A DNA stretch of 64,000 bases from Phlegmacium glaucopus (taxonomy: Eukaryota; Basidiomycota; Agaricomycetes; Agaricales; Cortinariaceae). The DNA is taken from positions 1 to 64,000 of the forward strand of contig MU130617.1 of the NCBI GenBank assembly GCA_015039465.1, written 5' to 3'. Position 1 is the first letter of the stretch, and each line of letters begins with the position of its first letter. Shown one piece after another: positions 11,690 through 21,599 of the stretch. Position numbers and translations under genes: made by a program. The notes under the pieces were generated by a model that did no database searches, was not told where the DNA came from, and saw only the letters and a program-made list of their open reading frames with translations.

Positions 11690-12735
11690 TTTGTGTAATG
11701 CAAACTGGCATGCCAGTCCAAGTGGGGAAATATTCTGCACATTTATTATATTGTCACCAGAAATATATTTTATCCCCCAAAAACAGTTAAATTTGCACAC
11801 AATTTTATATTATAGTCCCCATAATATTATGAGTCCCCTGAATATATTTTAAGTGTGCCAAAAAAATTTACTTGAGTGCCTGAACATTTATATATCAGCC
11901 CAGAATATTATTATGCTTGCCCATATATTCTTATGTTGACCCCACAAGTATTTCAATGTCCCTGAGGACTTTGTGGCATTCCCCAGAAATTTATTCATTG
12001 CAAAAAAATATTTTCCAACCCCTGAAAACATTTTATCAGTCTGTTACATTCCGTCATATGTTACTCTGGTCCAGCTCCGTCGGAGCTGTCTCCGGTAGTC
12101 CATACTCCGTACAGTGCTTTCCCTTACATCCCGAACTACTCTTCCTATGTTCAACTCCGAGACCTTTCCGTGTCACTCCGGCTCCTCCATCTATACTCCA
12201 AACCCATTACCACTTCTTTGCCACTACCACTATTCTTTGTCATCATCTTTCCCACTATCAGTCAGCATACCTGCTATGGATTATTCACCCAAGAATGCAG
12301 GACCTTTCCAGGAGCAGAATGCAGCACTTATATTTATATTCTATATTTTGGTTGCTATTCCTTTTATTATTTAAGTACTCAAAACTTGTATGTTTTCCTC
12401 AGTTCGAATATCAACTTAGTTTCCCTCTCTTGTTCATCCTCTAAGTTCCTTGCAACTTCCAGTTCCACTCCGTTCCATTCTTATCCTGAAATTAGGACAT
12501 GAAGGTTCTGGGTAGCACAGCACATAAGCTGAGGCTAAGTCCTTATCCTTTCCATAACTCTATTCTGTTACTCCATCTGAAACTCCAGAATAGAGTTCTC
12601 AAACTTAACACAGTCCCCTTAAATTTATTGTGTTTCATGCACAGATTTTTTGGTTCCTTCCTTTTTGGGAATGCCGGTTTGCCTTGATTATGTAAATGAT
12701 CCATTCTTGGCAACTTTGGCACTTTAGGCAGAGTT
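11690..12735. mobile_element. Short dispersed element interrupted by a solo LTR
   Basis: The two outer parts (11,690-12,041 and 12,611-12,735) together match, in inverted orientation, the uninterrupted element at 23,945-24,358. Shared landmarks are GTGGGGAAATATTCTGCACA at one end and GGCACTTTAGGC at the other. The LTR at 12,042-12,610 therefore landed inside a pre-existing repeat. Confidence 0.8.
12042..12610 (+). mobile_element. Solo LTR, 569 bp, with CAGTC target-site duplication
   Basis: Begins TGTTACATTCCGTC and ends CAAACTTAACA, giving TGTTA/TAACA inverted termini. It is flanked by CAGTC at 12,037-12,041 and again at 12,611-12,615. It belongs to the same family as 22,425-22,997 and 3955-4460. 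The related element at about 24,075 preserves the unfilled site. Confidence 0.92.
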
Positions 12736-13059
12736 TAAATATCTTTTGCTATCTGAATTCATCCATCCTGCAGATCCATTATTGTGGCTCTGAGGCTCTT
12801 TGCAAAACTGATAAGGCTTAAACTGACTGTATTATATGGTTTTGTATAAAAGAATGTATTGTAGTTAGAATAACACATGTGGGTGATGTGACTATATAGA
12901 AGGAATGTTTGTCTTTCTGACTCATTCAGTGGTAATCAGGAAATCCAAGGATTTCCTTCATCACCAAAATTCATTGATGAATTGAAGTAGTCCTGGATAG
13001 TGTTAACATAAGGAGGGGTGGATGCATTGACTACTGGTGTAGGCTGCTCATCATTTAGA
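12736..13059. other. No gene seen
   Basis: AT-rich spacer with no coding or repeat signal that I can support. Confidence 0.4.
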
Positions 13060-14275
13060 GTAGGATTGTATCATTTAAACTGTTAATTTAAATGTATAAA
13101 TCAATTTCTTACTAGAAATGCTGCCAGTTGAAATACTGATAATGTCTTCCTCAACCTCATCCTCACTCCTATTCCAGCAAAGTTGTGAAGGTGGTGGTAG
13201 AATACTTGGGAAAGACAATGGACCTGACATCAGGCTAGAAGTCTCACCCTTAGCATCATCAGAGCTCATGTCTTCAACATCAGAGTCTCTCTTTGAAGTA
13301 GAAATCTGTTGAAAAGGGACAATTGGATGCCACTTCTTAAGGATTCAACTGGGAACAGGTTCCTGAGTAACTAAAATAAAAGTAGCAAGTATTGATATAA
13401 AGCATCAAACAAATTAAATAGAAGAGCTTACCAAGTCAAAGAACCTGGTTCTGGACACCTACTTTACTCTTGGCAAGCTTACAGGCAGTCATGATGTCAA
13501 AACCAGTTGGGAGAGACTGGTCATCTGAATAGACAACAAGGGACCTTCATGCATATGGAGGCTTCATACAAATGAGCCAAGAGGAAGTGGTTGCATCATC
13601 TGGTTCAGATTCACATATCCAGTCAAAAAGGTCAGGGAAGAGAATGTGAAGCTTGTTGTCAATGATTGAGTAGGTGTCAGAAGAAAGGAAGTTGCATCAA
13701 GCATAAGACCTAGCTGGGATTTGAAATCATTGTGAGGACCACCATCAAAATTAAAGTCCATCTCAATATGGACAAGATTTCCTTGGAGCCAGGGATGTAA
13801 GTGGTAGTAGGTAAGGAAAGGAGAGTGTGTCATCCATGCCCTCCTATTATCCTTCTTTAAGAAGCATGGTGGGCATTCAAATAAAGTAGATTCTTCATCC
13901 TCCTTGAAATTGAAATCTATACAGTCTGTGCAAATGGAAATAGTCTCACAAGTTGTGCAAAGGACAACTGTTCCACCATTTCTACAACCACTGCACCACT
14001 TGATTATTTATTTAGCACAGTAAATTAGAGAGGAATAACAATCACTTACAGCTCCCACAGGCAACTTGGGGCCTTTGATAGTGTAAACTAAATCACCATC
14101 AGTGTGAGTTGGTCTTGAGGCTTTTTTTGGCTTGACTAGTTTGGTTGAAACAGTCCCAGAACTCCTTTTCAGGCTTGCTTTTGGAGCAGGGGCACCACAA
14201 GTGTTTTTATAGGACCGCTTAATATTAGCAGAGAGAATGTGTGGGGGGAGGAGAGGAAGCCATGAAGAATTAGGA
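13060..14275 (-). pseudogene. Decayed gene encoding a cysteine-cluster (PHD/zinc-finger-like) protein
   Basis: Read on the minus strand, about 14,010 to 13,830 encodes a zinc-binding pattern: WCSGCRNGG, then LCTTCE, SICTDCI and ECPPCF. This is reminiscent of PHD/ADD-type fingers. Upstream (14,230-14,060) a basic Lys/Pro-rich segment ends near a probable splice site. The finger frame stays open to 13,564. Downstream, 13,310-13,080 encodes an acidic Ser/Asp-rich tail. Breaks include an in-frame TGA at about 13,345 and an apparent frameshift just after a candidate ATG near 14,263. The exact family is not recognised. It is probably a relic of a repeat-borne gene. Confidence 0.5.
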
Positions 14276-14854
14276 TAGAAGTGCTTTGTTTTGCTGGAAA
14301 TATAGGATGTGTTTATAGAACAGGTTACAGAGGATGATTAAGTGAGTAGTCAATGAGGCTCTGAGTAGCCAATACCTGGTGTATTGGTGTAAACTCATGA
14401 AGATTCACCTCAATTAGTTAATCTTCTTATATACATCCAGTTATGGCTATGTATCTACCAATGATTTATGCAAATGTCAGATATTCTGTACTAATGATGA
14501 TTTAATGACAATGCAATAATGATGCAATTAGATCAAATATTTCAATATGTTTATCTACTTATCATCTATCTGGCACAACCAATTGTGTGCAATTTTTATT
14601 TCATTTTATACCTCTTTATTTTGTCAATTTCATTGAATAGCCTATAGATGGCCATAGACAACCATCAGCAGTCACAAATTGTCACACATAGACTGTAGTC
14701 ACTTGTTGTGACAGCTGGGCTTTGATAACATATGCTAAGACCATGTGATTACAGTAATCACGTGGGTCTTTGTTTACTTTCCAAACTTAGCATTTTATGG
14801 TTTGTTTTCAATCACTACCATCCTCCCTCAGTGGAATTGTCCCCAGGTCCCCAG
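14276..14854. other. No gene seen
   Basis: AT-rich sequence of unknown origin, with no coding pattern on either strand. Confidence 0.4.
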
Positions 14855-15078
14855 ATGTCCAATGGCAAGTGGTGTGTACTCCTGTGAGGTACACACCATG
14901 CAAGAGCCCTCCTGTGAGGGGTTCTGGCAGTCAGAGGATTGATGGAGCCTTGGGCAGTTCCACCTCCCATCACTCATGTACCCTCAACATCCAATGGCAA
15001 GTGGCCACATGTACTCCTGTGAGGTACACATTATGCAGGAACCCTGTGAGGGGTTCTGGGCAGCCAGAGGACTGATGG
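14855..15078. repeat. Two-copy tandem repeat, unit about 130 bp
   Basis: Two units (about 14,858-14,943 and 14,989-15,072) share ATCCAATGGCAAGTGG, TACTCCTGTGAGGTACACA, CCTGTGAGGGGTTCTGG and the GAGGA-TGATGGAG ending. The GAGGTACACA portion also forms a short palindrome with TGTGTACTCC in the first unit. Confidence 0.75.
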
Positions 15079-15094
15079 AGTTGATATATACATA

Positions 15095-16786
15095 TATATG
15101 ATAAAATAATAAATTGTTACAGTTGCCTGCAAAATGCTAGGCCATTTCAAAAGTTTCTGTGTCCACCCTGGTTTGGTGTAAACATCTGCTTCAGTCTTTT
15201 GTATACTTCAGTACATATTTCATTTATATATATTATTTTCAGCCTTGTAAGCTAGAATCATGTATCAAACTGGGCAGTTGCCCATGAGAAAATATATCAG
15301 GGGGGCAATCTACCCATTGGCAACTTGCCCACTGTTCCACATGGTGCTAGGGTACATAAGACAGTGTGTACTTTTGACATATTTGGATTTTGATGGGATC
15401 AATTTCAAAAGTATGACCTTCTATTTGGCTCAATTTCTATGTTTAGAGTTCAATTATATGATTTTATGGCCTCAAATGCAAACAAATATAAAAATATAGT
15501 CTTGGCAGGCACACAGTATTTATATTTAGCTATCATCCAAGAAAGGCAACTCCAAATAATAGAACTCAAATTTGGACTTAAGTTTGTTTAATATAGCCCT
15601 TTCTCAATAAGGAAAGAAGCTATTAATATATTTTAAATAGATTTAGGGTCCTAAGATATACAATATTTCCTCTTTGGGAAAAATTTCCCATAGGCCAAAT
15701 CTCATTTAGCACTGCATTTAAAAATGTATTTTGCATTTTTCTCAATAAGGAAAGAAGCTATTAATAGAATTTCAACAGATCTCATTTAGCACTGCATTTA
15801 AAAATGTATTTTGTGTTTTTCTCAATAAGAAAAGAAGCTATTAATAGAATTTCAACAGATTCAGGGTCCTAAAAAGATGATCTATCATTCTTACAATTTT
15901 TCCTTTTTTGGAAATATATGTATCTATAGGCAACTTGCCTGACAGGCAGATTGCCCCCCTGATATATATGCCTTGTTACAACTTTGAACAGTTCAGATAA
16001 CTCTGACTGTAAGCAGTGGGGATGAACAATCCTTGATAAGTGTGACACCGGTCACATCAATGTGACACGATGTGACACCGCCCATTTTGTGAGACATTGA
16101 GTTTCTACTTGCTACAACAGTGAACTGTTAAATATTCTACTGTATATACCTCAATAATATCATTTTCCATCGCCCTATAAGAGCCATTTTTTTAATTGTG
16201 CAATATTTGTCCTGAAAATGTGCAGTCACATGCAAACACCAGCCAAATATGAGCCTCCAAAGTGTTTGGGCCATATCTTATGAAGGACTCCATGTATTGG
16301 CTTCATTTTTGGATGCTTTCTGCTTAGAATTTTAATATAAATCGAGCTATAAGAGCGGATTTTTAAAATGTGCCCCCTATCACAAGATAGGTGTGTAAAA
16401 CATGCAGTTTATGTACTTATATGACAAAAAATAAAAATTCTACTCTTATAGGCCTCTTTCTGGGAAAATTTAAAGCAATTTTGGTCTGCAAAACTAGTCC
16501 CAAAGTGCTCTTGTTGCAAAGTTACAGCCTGAGCACTGTTTAGCACCCATATTTGGCAGGCACAGCCACTGATCTCATGCCAAAACGAGCCCATGGAGTC
16601 CATGCAGCTGCTGCATGCACATTCTTACACCTACACCTCCACTACAGAGCTCATAACACCCTATATTTCACCATTTCTACCTAGTTTTTTCTAAGAAACT
16701 GCTAAAACAACCAGGTATGAGTTAAATAAACTCTTTTAAGAATAGATAACTAAATAAAACAATAAAAGCTCCATATTTCAGGTTGT
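15095..16786. other. Source segment of the mis-written copy that follows
   Basis: This 1,692-base stretch is repeated immediately afterwards as its own complement in the same left-to-right order (position n pairs with n+1692). It includes the TIR element above, a GTGACAC-rich tract at 16,040-16,080, and sequence around 16,150-16,700 in which I recognise nothing coding. Confidence 0.95.
15288..15968. mobile_element. TIR element of about 680 bp enclosing a dispersed repeat
   Basis: The left end, TATATCAGGGGGGCAATCTA (about 15,292), and the right end, AGATTGCCCCCCTGATATAT (about 15,943), are inverted copies, and GGCAACTTGCC follows inside on both. The interior contains the inverted relative of the 1425-1770 repeat. 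A GGGCAGTTGCCCATGAGAA motif just left of it (15,268) recurs inverted at about 21,600. Confidence 0.65.
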
Positions 16787-18478
16787 ATATACTATTTTAT
16801 TATTTAACAATGTCAACGGACGTTTTACGATCCGGTAAAGTTTTCAAAGACACAGGTGGGACCAAACCACATTTGTAGACGAAGTCAGAAAACATATGAA
16901 GTCATGTATAAAGTAAATATATATAATAAAAGTCGGAACATTCGATCTTAGTACATAGTTTGACCCGTCAACGGGTACTCTTTTATATAGTCCCCCCGTT
17001 AGATGGGTAACCGTTGAACGGGTGACAAGGTGTACCACGATCCCATGTATTCTGTCACACATGAAAACTGTATAAACCTAAAACTACCCTAGTTAAAGTT
17101 TTCATACTGGAAGATAAACCGAGTTAAAGATACAAATCTCAAGTTAATATACTAAAATACCGGAGTTTACGTTTGTTTATATTTTTATATCAGAACCGTC
17201 CGTGTGTCATAAATATAAATCGATAGTAGGTTCTTTCCGTTGAGGTTTATTATCTTGAGTTTAAACCTGAATTCAAACAAATTATATCGGGAAAGAGTTA
17301 TTCCTTTCTTCGATAATTATATAAAATTTATCTAAATCCCAGGATTCTATATGTTATAAAGGAGAAACCCTTTTTAAAGGGTATCCGGTTTAGAGTAAAT
17401 CGTGACGTAAATTTTTACATAAAACGTAAAAAGAGTTATTCCTTTCTTCGATAATTATCTTAAAGTTGTCTAGAGTAAATCGTGACGTAAATTTTTACAT
17501 AAAACACAAAAAGAGTTATTCTTTTCTTCGATAATTATCTTAAAGTTGTCTAAGTCCCAGGATTTTTCTACTAGATAGTAAGAATGTTAAAAAGGAAAAA
17601 ACCTTTATATACATAGATATCCGTTGAACGGACTGTCCGTCTAACGGGGGGACTATATATACGGAACAATGTTGAAACTTGTCAAGTCTATTGAGACTGA
17701 CATTCGTCACCCCTACTTGTTAGGAACTATTCACACTGTGGCCAGTGTAGTTACACTGTGCTACACTGTGGCGGGTAAAACACTCTGTAACTCAAAGATG
17801 AACGATGTTGTCACTTGACAATTTATAAGATGACATATATGGAGTTATTATAGTAAAAGGTAGCGGGATATTCTCGGTAAAAAAATTAACACGTTATAAA
17901 CAGGACTTTTACACGTCAGTGTACGTTTGTGGTCGGTTTATACTCGGAGGTTTCACAAACCCGGTATAGAATACTTCCTGAGGTACATAACCGAAGTAAA
18001 AACCTACGAAAGACGAATCTTAAAATTATATTTAGCTCGATATTCTCGCCTAAAAATTTTATACGGGGGATAGTGTTCTATCCACACATTTTGTACGTCA
18101 AATACATGAATATACTGTTTTTTATTTTTAAGATGAGAATATCCGGAGAAAGACCCTTTTAAATTTCGTTAAAACCAGACGTTTTGATCAGGGTTTCACG
18201 AGAACAACGTTTCAATGTCGGACTCGTGACAAATCGTGGGTATAAACCGTCCGTGTCGGTGACTAGAGTACGGTTTTGCTCGGGTACCTCAGGTACGTCG
18301 ACGACGTACGTGTAAGAATGTGGATGTGGAGGTGATGTCTCGAGTATTGTGGGATATAAAGTGGTAAAGATGGATCAAAAAAGATTCTTTGACGATTTTG
18401 TTGGTCCATACTCAATTTATTTGAGAAAATTCTTATCTATTGATTTATTTTGTTATTTTCGAGGTATAAAGTCCAACA

Positions 18479-19038
18479 AATAAAACAAATTAATCTTTAT
18501 CACGTATTGATAATTCATATTTAAGAAATATTCGACTATCTAGATAGATTGTTGAAAATTTGGTTAGTCCGGGTAGGGGTTTAGAGAATCGTACGGAGGT
18601 TTATCTTCTTGTGATTGACTCTTAAATCGTTTCCCGTCTCGTTAATTCCGACTTTTAATACACGAAACTGAGGGTGTATCTCTCTAGTCGACGTTCGACT
18701 CTCGTGAAGAATAACCTGAATAGTTCGAGTTGAACGTTAACAAACGTGAGTCTCGAAAAGACCTATTGGAGTTCGAGTTCGAGTCATTATGCGTTAAAAC
18801 GTCTGACGTTCCTCGAGGTCTCTAGTAGGTCTCGTCTAAGTCTTCTATGAACCCGAACGAAAAGTCGGAATTAACGAGACGGGAAACGATTTAAGAGTCA
18901 ATCACAAGGAGATAAACCTCCGTACGATTCTCTAAACCCCTACCCGGACTAACCAAATTTTCAACAATCTATCTAGATAGTCGAATATTTCTTAAATATG
19001 AATTATCAATACGTGATAAAGATTAATTTGTTTTATTT
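18479..19038. repeat. Inverted pair of about 175-bp arms inside the mis-written block
   Basis: Arm 18,479-18,655 is the reverse complement of arm 18,864-19,038; the second ends at the N gap. A reverse-complement relation survives plain complementing, so the foldback is real. After re-orientation each arm holds the upstream region and the first 24 or so codons of the coiled-coil gene family (MPPNR...), making a head-to-head arrangement. Confidence 0.85.
18625..18924. pseudogene. N-terminal fragment of the coiled-coil gene family, legible only right to left
   Basis: Reading the printed strand from 18,924 down to 18,625 without complementing gives a 99-codon open frame. It begins MPPNRGTLTENLAKGRA and contains heptad-like stretches such as RITELELEV and CKQLQVELDKSNKKCSQLA. 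This matches the start and coiled coil of the gene at 28,107 (MPPKGARAQ, SLEVELEKSHEQCSKF). It then runs into the second inverted arm and stops. It is a 5' fragment, not a functional gene. Confidence 0.8.
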
Positions 19039-19583
19039 NNNNNNNNNNNNNNNNNNNNNNNNNNNNNNNNNNNNNNNNNNNNNNNNNNNNNNNNNNNNNN
19101 NNNNNNNNNNNNNNNNNNNNNNNNNNNNNNNNNNNNNNNNNNNNNNNNNNNNNNNNNNNNNNNNNNNNNNNNNNNNNNNNNNNNNNNNNNNNNNNNNNNN
19201 NNNNNNNNNNNNNNNNNNNNNNNNNNNNNNNNNNNNNNNNNNNNNNNNNNNNNNNNNNNNNNNNNNNNNNNNNNNNNNNNNNNNNNNNNNNNNNNNNNNN
19301 NNNNNNNNNNNNNNNNNNNNNNNNNNNNNNNNNNNNNNNNNNNNNNNNNNNNNNNNNNNNNNNNNNNNNNNNNNNNNNNNNNNNNNNNNNNNNNNNNNNN
19401 NNNNNNNNNNNNNNNNNNNNNNNNNNNNNNNNNNNNNNNNNNNNNNNNNNNNNNNNNNNNNNNNNNNNNNNNNNNNNNNNNNNNNNNNNNNNNNNNNNNN
19501 NNNNNNNNNNNNNNNNNNNNNNNNNNNNNNNNNNNNNNNNNNNNNNNNNNNNNNNNNNNNNNNNNNNNNNNNNNNNNNNNNNN
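19039..19583. other. Assembly gap (545 N)
   Basis: A run of N inside the mis-written block. Sequence on both sides is in the same wrong sense, so the gap belonged to one scaffold piece before the error was made. Confidence 0.99.
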
Positions 19584-20616
19584 GAATAAAGAATCTTTAT
19601 TTATATAGAACTTTAAACTCCGGTCTTCAAACTTCATAACCACAATATTGATACTGTAGTGATTTTCATTTGTACTTTTGTTTTTTTATGATGTTTTAGT
19701 AAAACGGTTGATCACTGTTGGGACTTAACCTAAGAACGTTATCCTCATATAATTATAATTATTTTGGACTTCAATATTTCATTTACTCTGTATAATAACT
19801 AATACATGATACGGTCTGGTTTTTTACTACATGAAGACTAACCTTTATATAACACAACCACTGAACTTATTTATAAAAGTAATGTCTATGTCCATGTAAC
19901 ACGGTAAATTGGACATTTTATTACGTTTATTCATTTATATAATGAATTTACAAACGGAACCCTATATCACCAAGTCTTACCAAACTTGGCCAAGTCTTGG
20001 CCAAGAGTCTAAAGACCGGTTAGTTCTTGGTCTTGGTCTTGGTGTACCGACTCCGGTTTGGTCTTGGTCTTGACTTGGTTATGAACCAAACCAAACCAAC
20101 CAAGACCAAGAGACCTGACCAAGTCTTGGCTTGAAGTCGTAGGGATGAAATATACTGACAAATGTGAGTCTCAGTAGACTTGGTAAACTTCAACATTGTT
20201 TGACATAAGAGATCGATCAAGAACTCTTAGATGAACAAATGAGAGTTAGAGAGAGTTTGAGAATTTCTGTTAAGGAACTCTGCTAGAGAACCATAAGAAA
20301 ACTCGAGTGAAACTTGTTGTTTTTGTAGAAATATGTTGACGAATACCCCTACTTGTTAGGAGTCACTGCAGTGCCTGCGCACTGTATCGCACTGTGCCGG
20401 TAAACGCAGTGTTTGTAACTCTGTTGTGTTGACGAGTTCGAGAACTAGTAAAGGGAACCAAAAAAAACATATTATCAGAAGGAAATCGGAACTATGTAGT
20501 ATAATGACAACATGAATCATATATTTGAGTCTTTATTAACGATTTTTACTTGGTCTTACTACGTTCAAGTTATATTATATGTACGAGAGTTTATATTCAC
20601 TATTTACGTTACAGAG

Positions 20617-20775
20617 AGTCAACAGTAGAAGGGTTGGTGAGAGTAGGAGGAGGAGACTTAGTAGTGATGGAAGGAGACATAGACTAAGTTCATCGGTAAA
20701 TGGTAGAAGTATGTTTAGTTAACGTAGTCTATTACGGAAGGCCTACAGTCGTTGGAACCAACCGTCGAACATGTA
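20617..20775. pseudogene. C-terminal fragment of the coiled-coil gene family, legible only right to left
   Basis: Reading the printed strand from 20,775 down to 20,617 gives MYKLPTKVADIRKALSDAI and then an acidic tail ending in SGWEDDN and a TGA. The gene at 25,040 ends with KVAEKREAIKAAI and then an acidic tail with SGWEDE. The match in order and motif shows homology and confirms the wrong sense of the text here. Confidence 0.8.
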
Positions 20776-20845
20776 ATTTTAGAAAATCAAATTTAAAATG
20801 AGAATTTCTTGTCTAATTGGTGATATCCTAACAAAAATCTATTTT

Positions 20846-20960
20846 TAACTGGTTCTTATGGTTCAAACTGGTTCTGGTTCTGGTTATGGTTTTCCTAAGT
20901 GGTTCTGGTTCTGGTTCTGAGAAAATGGGTCCCGAACTGAACTGAACTGAACTTTGGCAT
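20846..20960. repeat. TGGTTC simple repeats in normal orientation
   Basis: Several (TGGTTC)n and (GAACT)n runs followed by GGCATCCCTAAA. A homologous tract lies at about 19,980-20,140 in the mis-written block. The change from CTTGGT to TGGTTC spelling brackets the right edge of that block. Confidence 0.7.
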
Positions 20961-21090
20961 CCCTAAATTATAAAGATGGATTTGTTTGTTCAAAGTGAGC
21001 TCAGAAGAGTACCAAGAGATTGTCTCAAGGAATTGTCTTAAGAGGGAAGGTCTAGGAAGAAAAGTGGATATGATTCTCAAGAACTAGAAT

Positions 21091-21597
21091 ACAGTTGGTG
21101 TAAATATGGTATTTATACTAAATAGATGAGTTGTGCATAGGTATGAGTCGTCCTCATGAAAAGAGTGAGACATAGGTAAAAATAGAGATGACTCATGCAA
21201 TGAGTCATATGCATGTTTGTGAAACGATGAAAAAGTAAAGGTAAACATGTGTAAATGGAAATGAAAAAGGAATGTTGAACATATGTAGGTGAAACAGTCT
21301 CATGTTCAGTGGAGTTAAAGAAAAAGAAAAATAAAGTTCATAACAGTTGGTGTAAATATGGTATTTATACTAGATGGATGAGTTGTGCATAGGTATGAGT
21401 TGTCTGCATGAAAAGGGTGAGTCATAGGTAAAAATAGAAGTGACTCATGCAATGAGTCATACACATGTATAGGTGAAACAATGAAAAATGTAAGGTAAAC
21501 ATGAGTAAGCGGAAATGAAAGAAAGAAGTAAAACATATGTAGATGAAACAACATCATGTTCAGTGGAGTTAAAGAAAAGAAAAATAAAGTTTGTAAC
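21091..21597. repeat. Two tandem units of about 253 bp
   Basis: Units 21,091-21,343 and 21,346-21,597 share ACAGTTGGTGTAAATATGGT at their start, repeated TGACTCATGCAATGAGTCAT palindromes in the middle, and CATGTTCAGTGGAGTTAAAG near the end. There is no coding capacity. Confidence 0.85.
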
Positions 21598-21599
21598 AT

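Larger units (their letters stand above)
16787..20800. other. Block written as complement without reversal (probable assembly error)
   Basis: From 16,787 to 18,478 every sampled base is the complement of the base 1,692 positions earlier, read in the same direction. The inverted sense continues past that overlap and past the N gap. (GAACCA)n-type sequence appears as CTTGGT near 20,030. A GTGACAC-type repeat seen at 16,040 appears complemented at about 20,360-20,410. Coding fragments are legible only right to left without complementing. By about 20,850 the text is normal again (TGGTTC repeats), so the right border lies between 20,776 and about 20,845. All open frames called on the printed strands here are meaningless. 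Confidence 0.93.

Noticed and set aside
14989..15078. CRISPR-like direct repeats
   Set aside because: Only two long units without regular short spacers; a simple tandem duplication.
17929..18162. Open frame in the complement-only block
   Set aside because: The printed orientation there is not real DNA sense, so the translation has no meaning.
16787..18478. A biological parallel-strand or mirror duplication
   Set aside because: No known replication or repair route makes an unreversed complement, and perfect identity over 1.7 kb with an exact tandem join fits a contig-handling error far better.
18998..19643. Long open frames across the N gap on both strands
   Set aside because: They consist of undetermined bases; the flanks are in a mis-written block.
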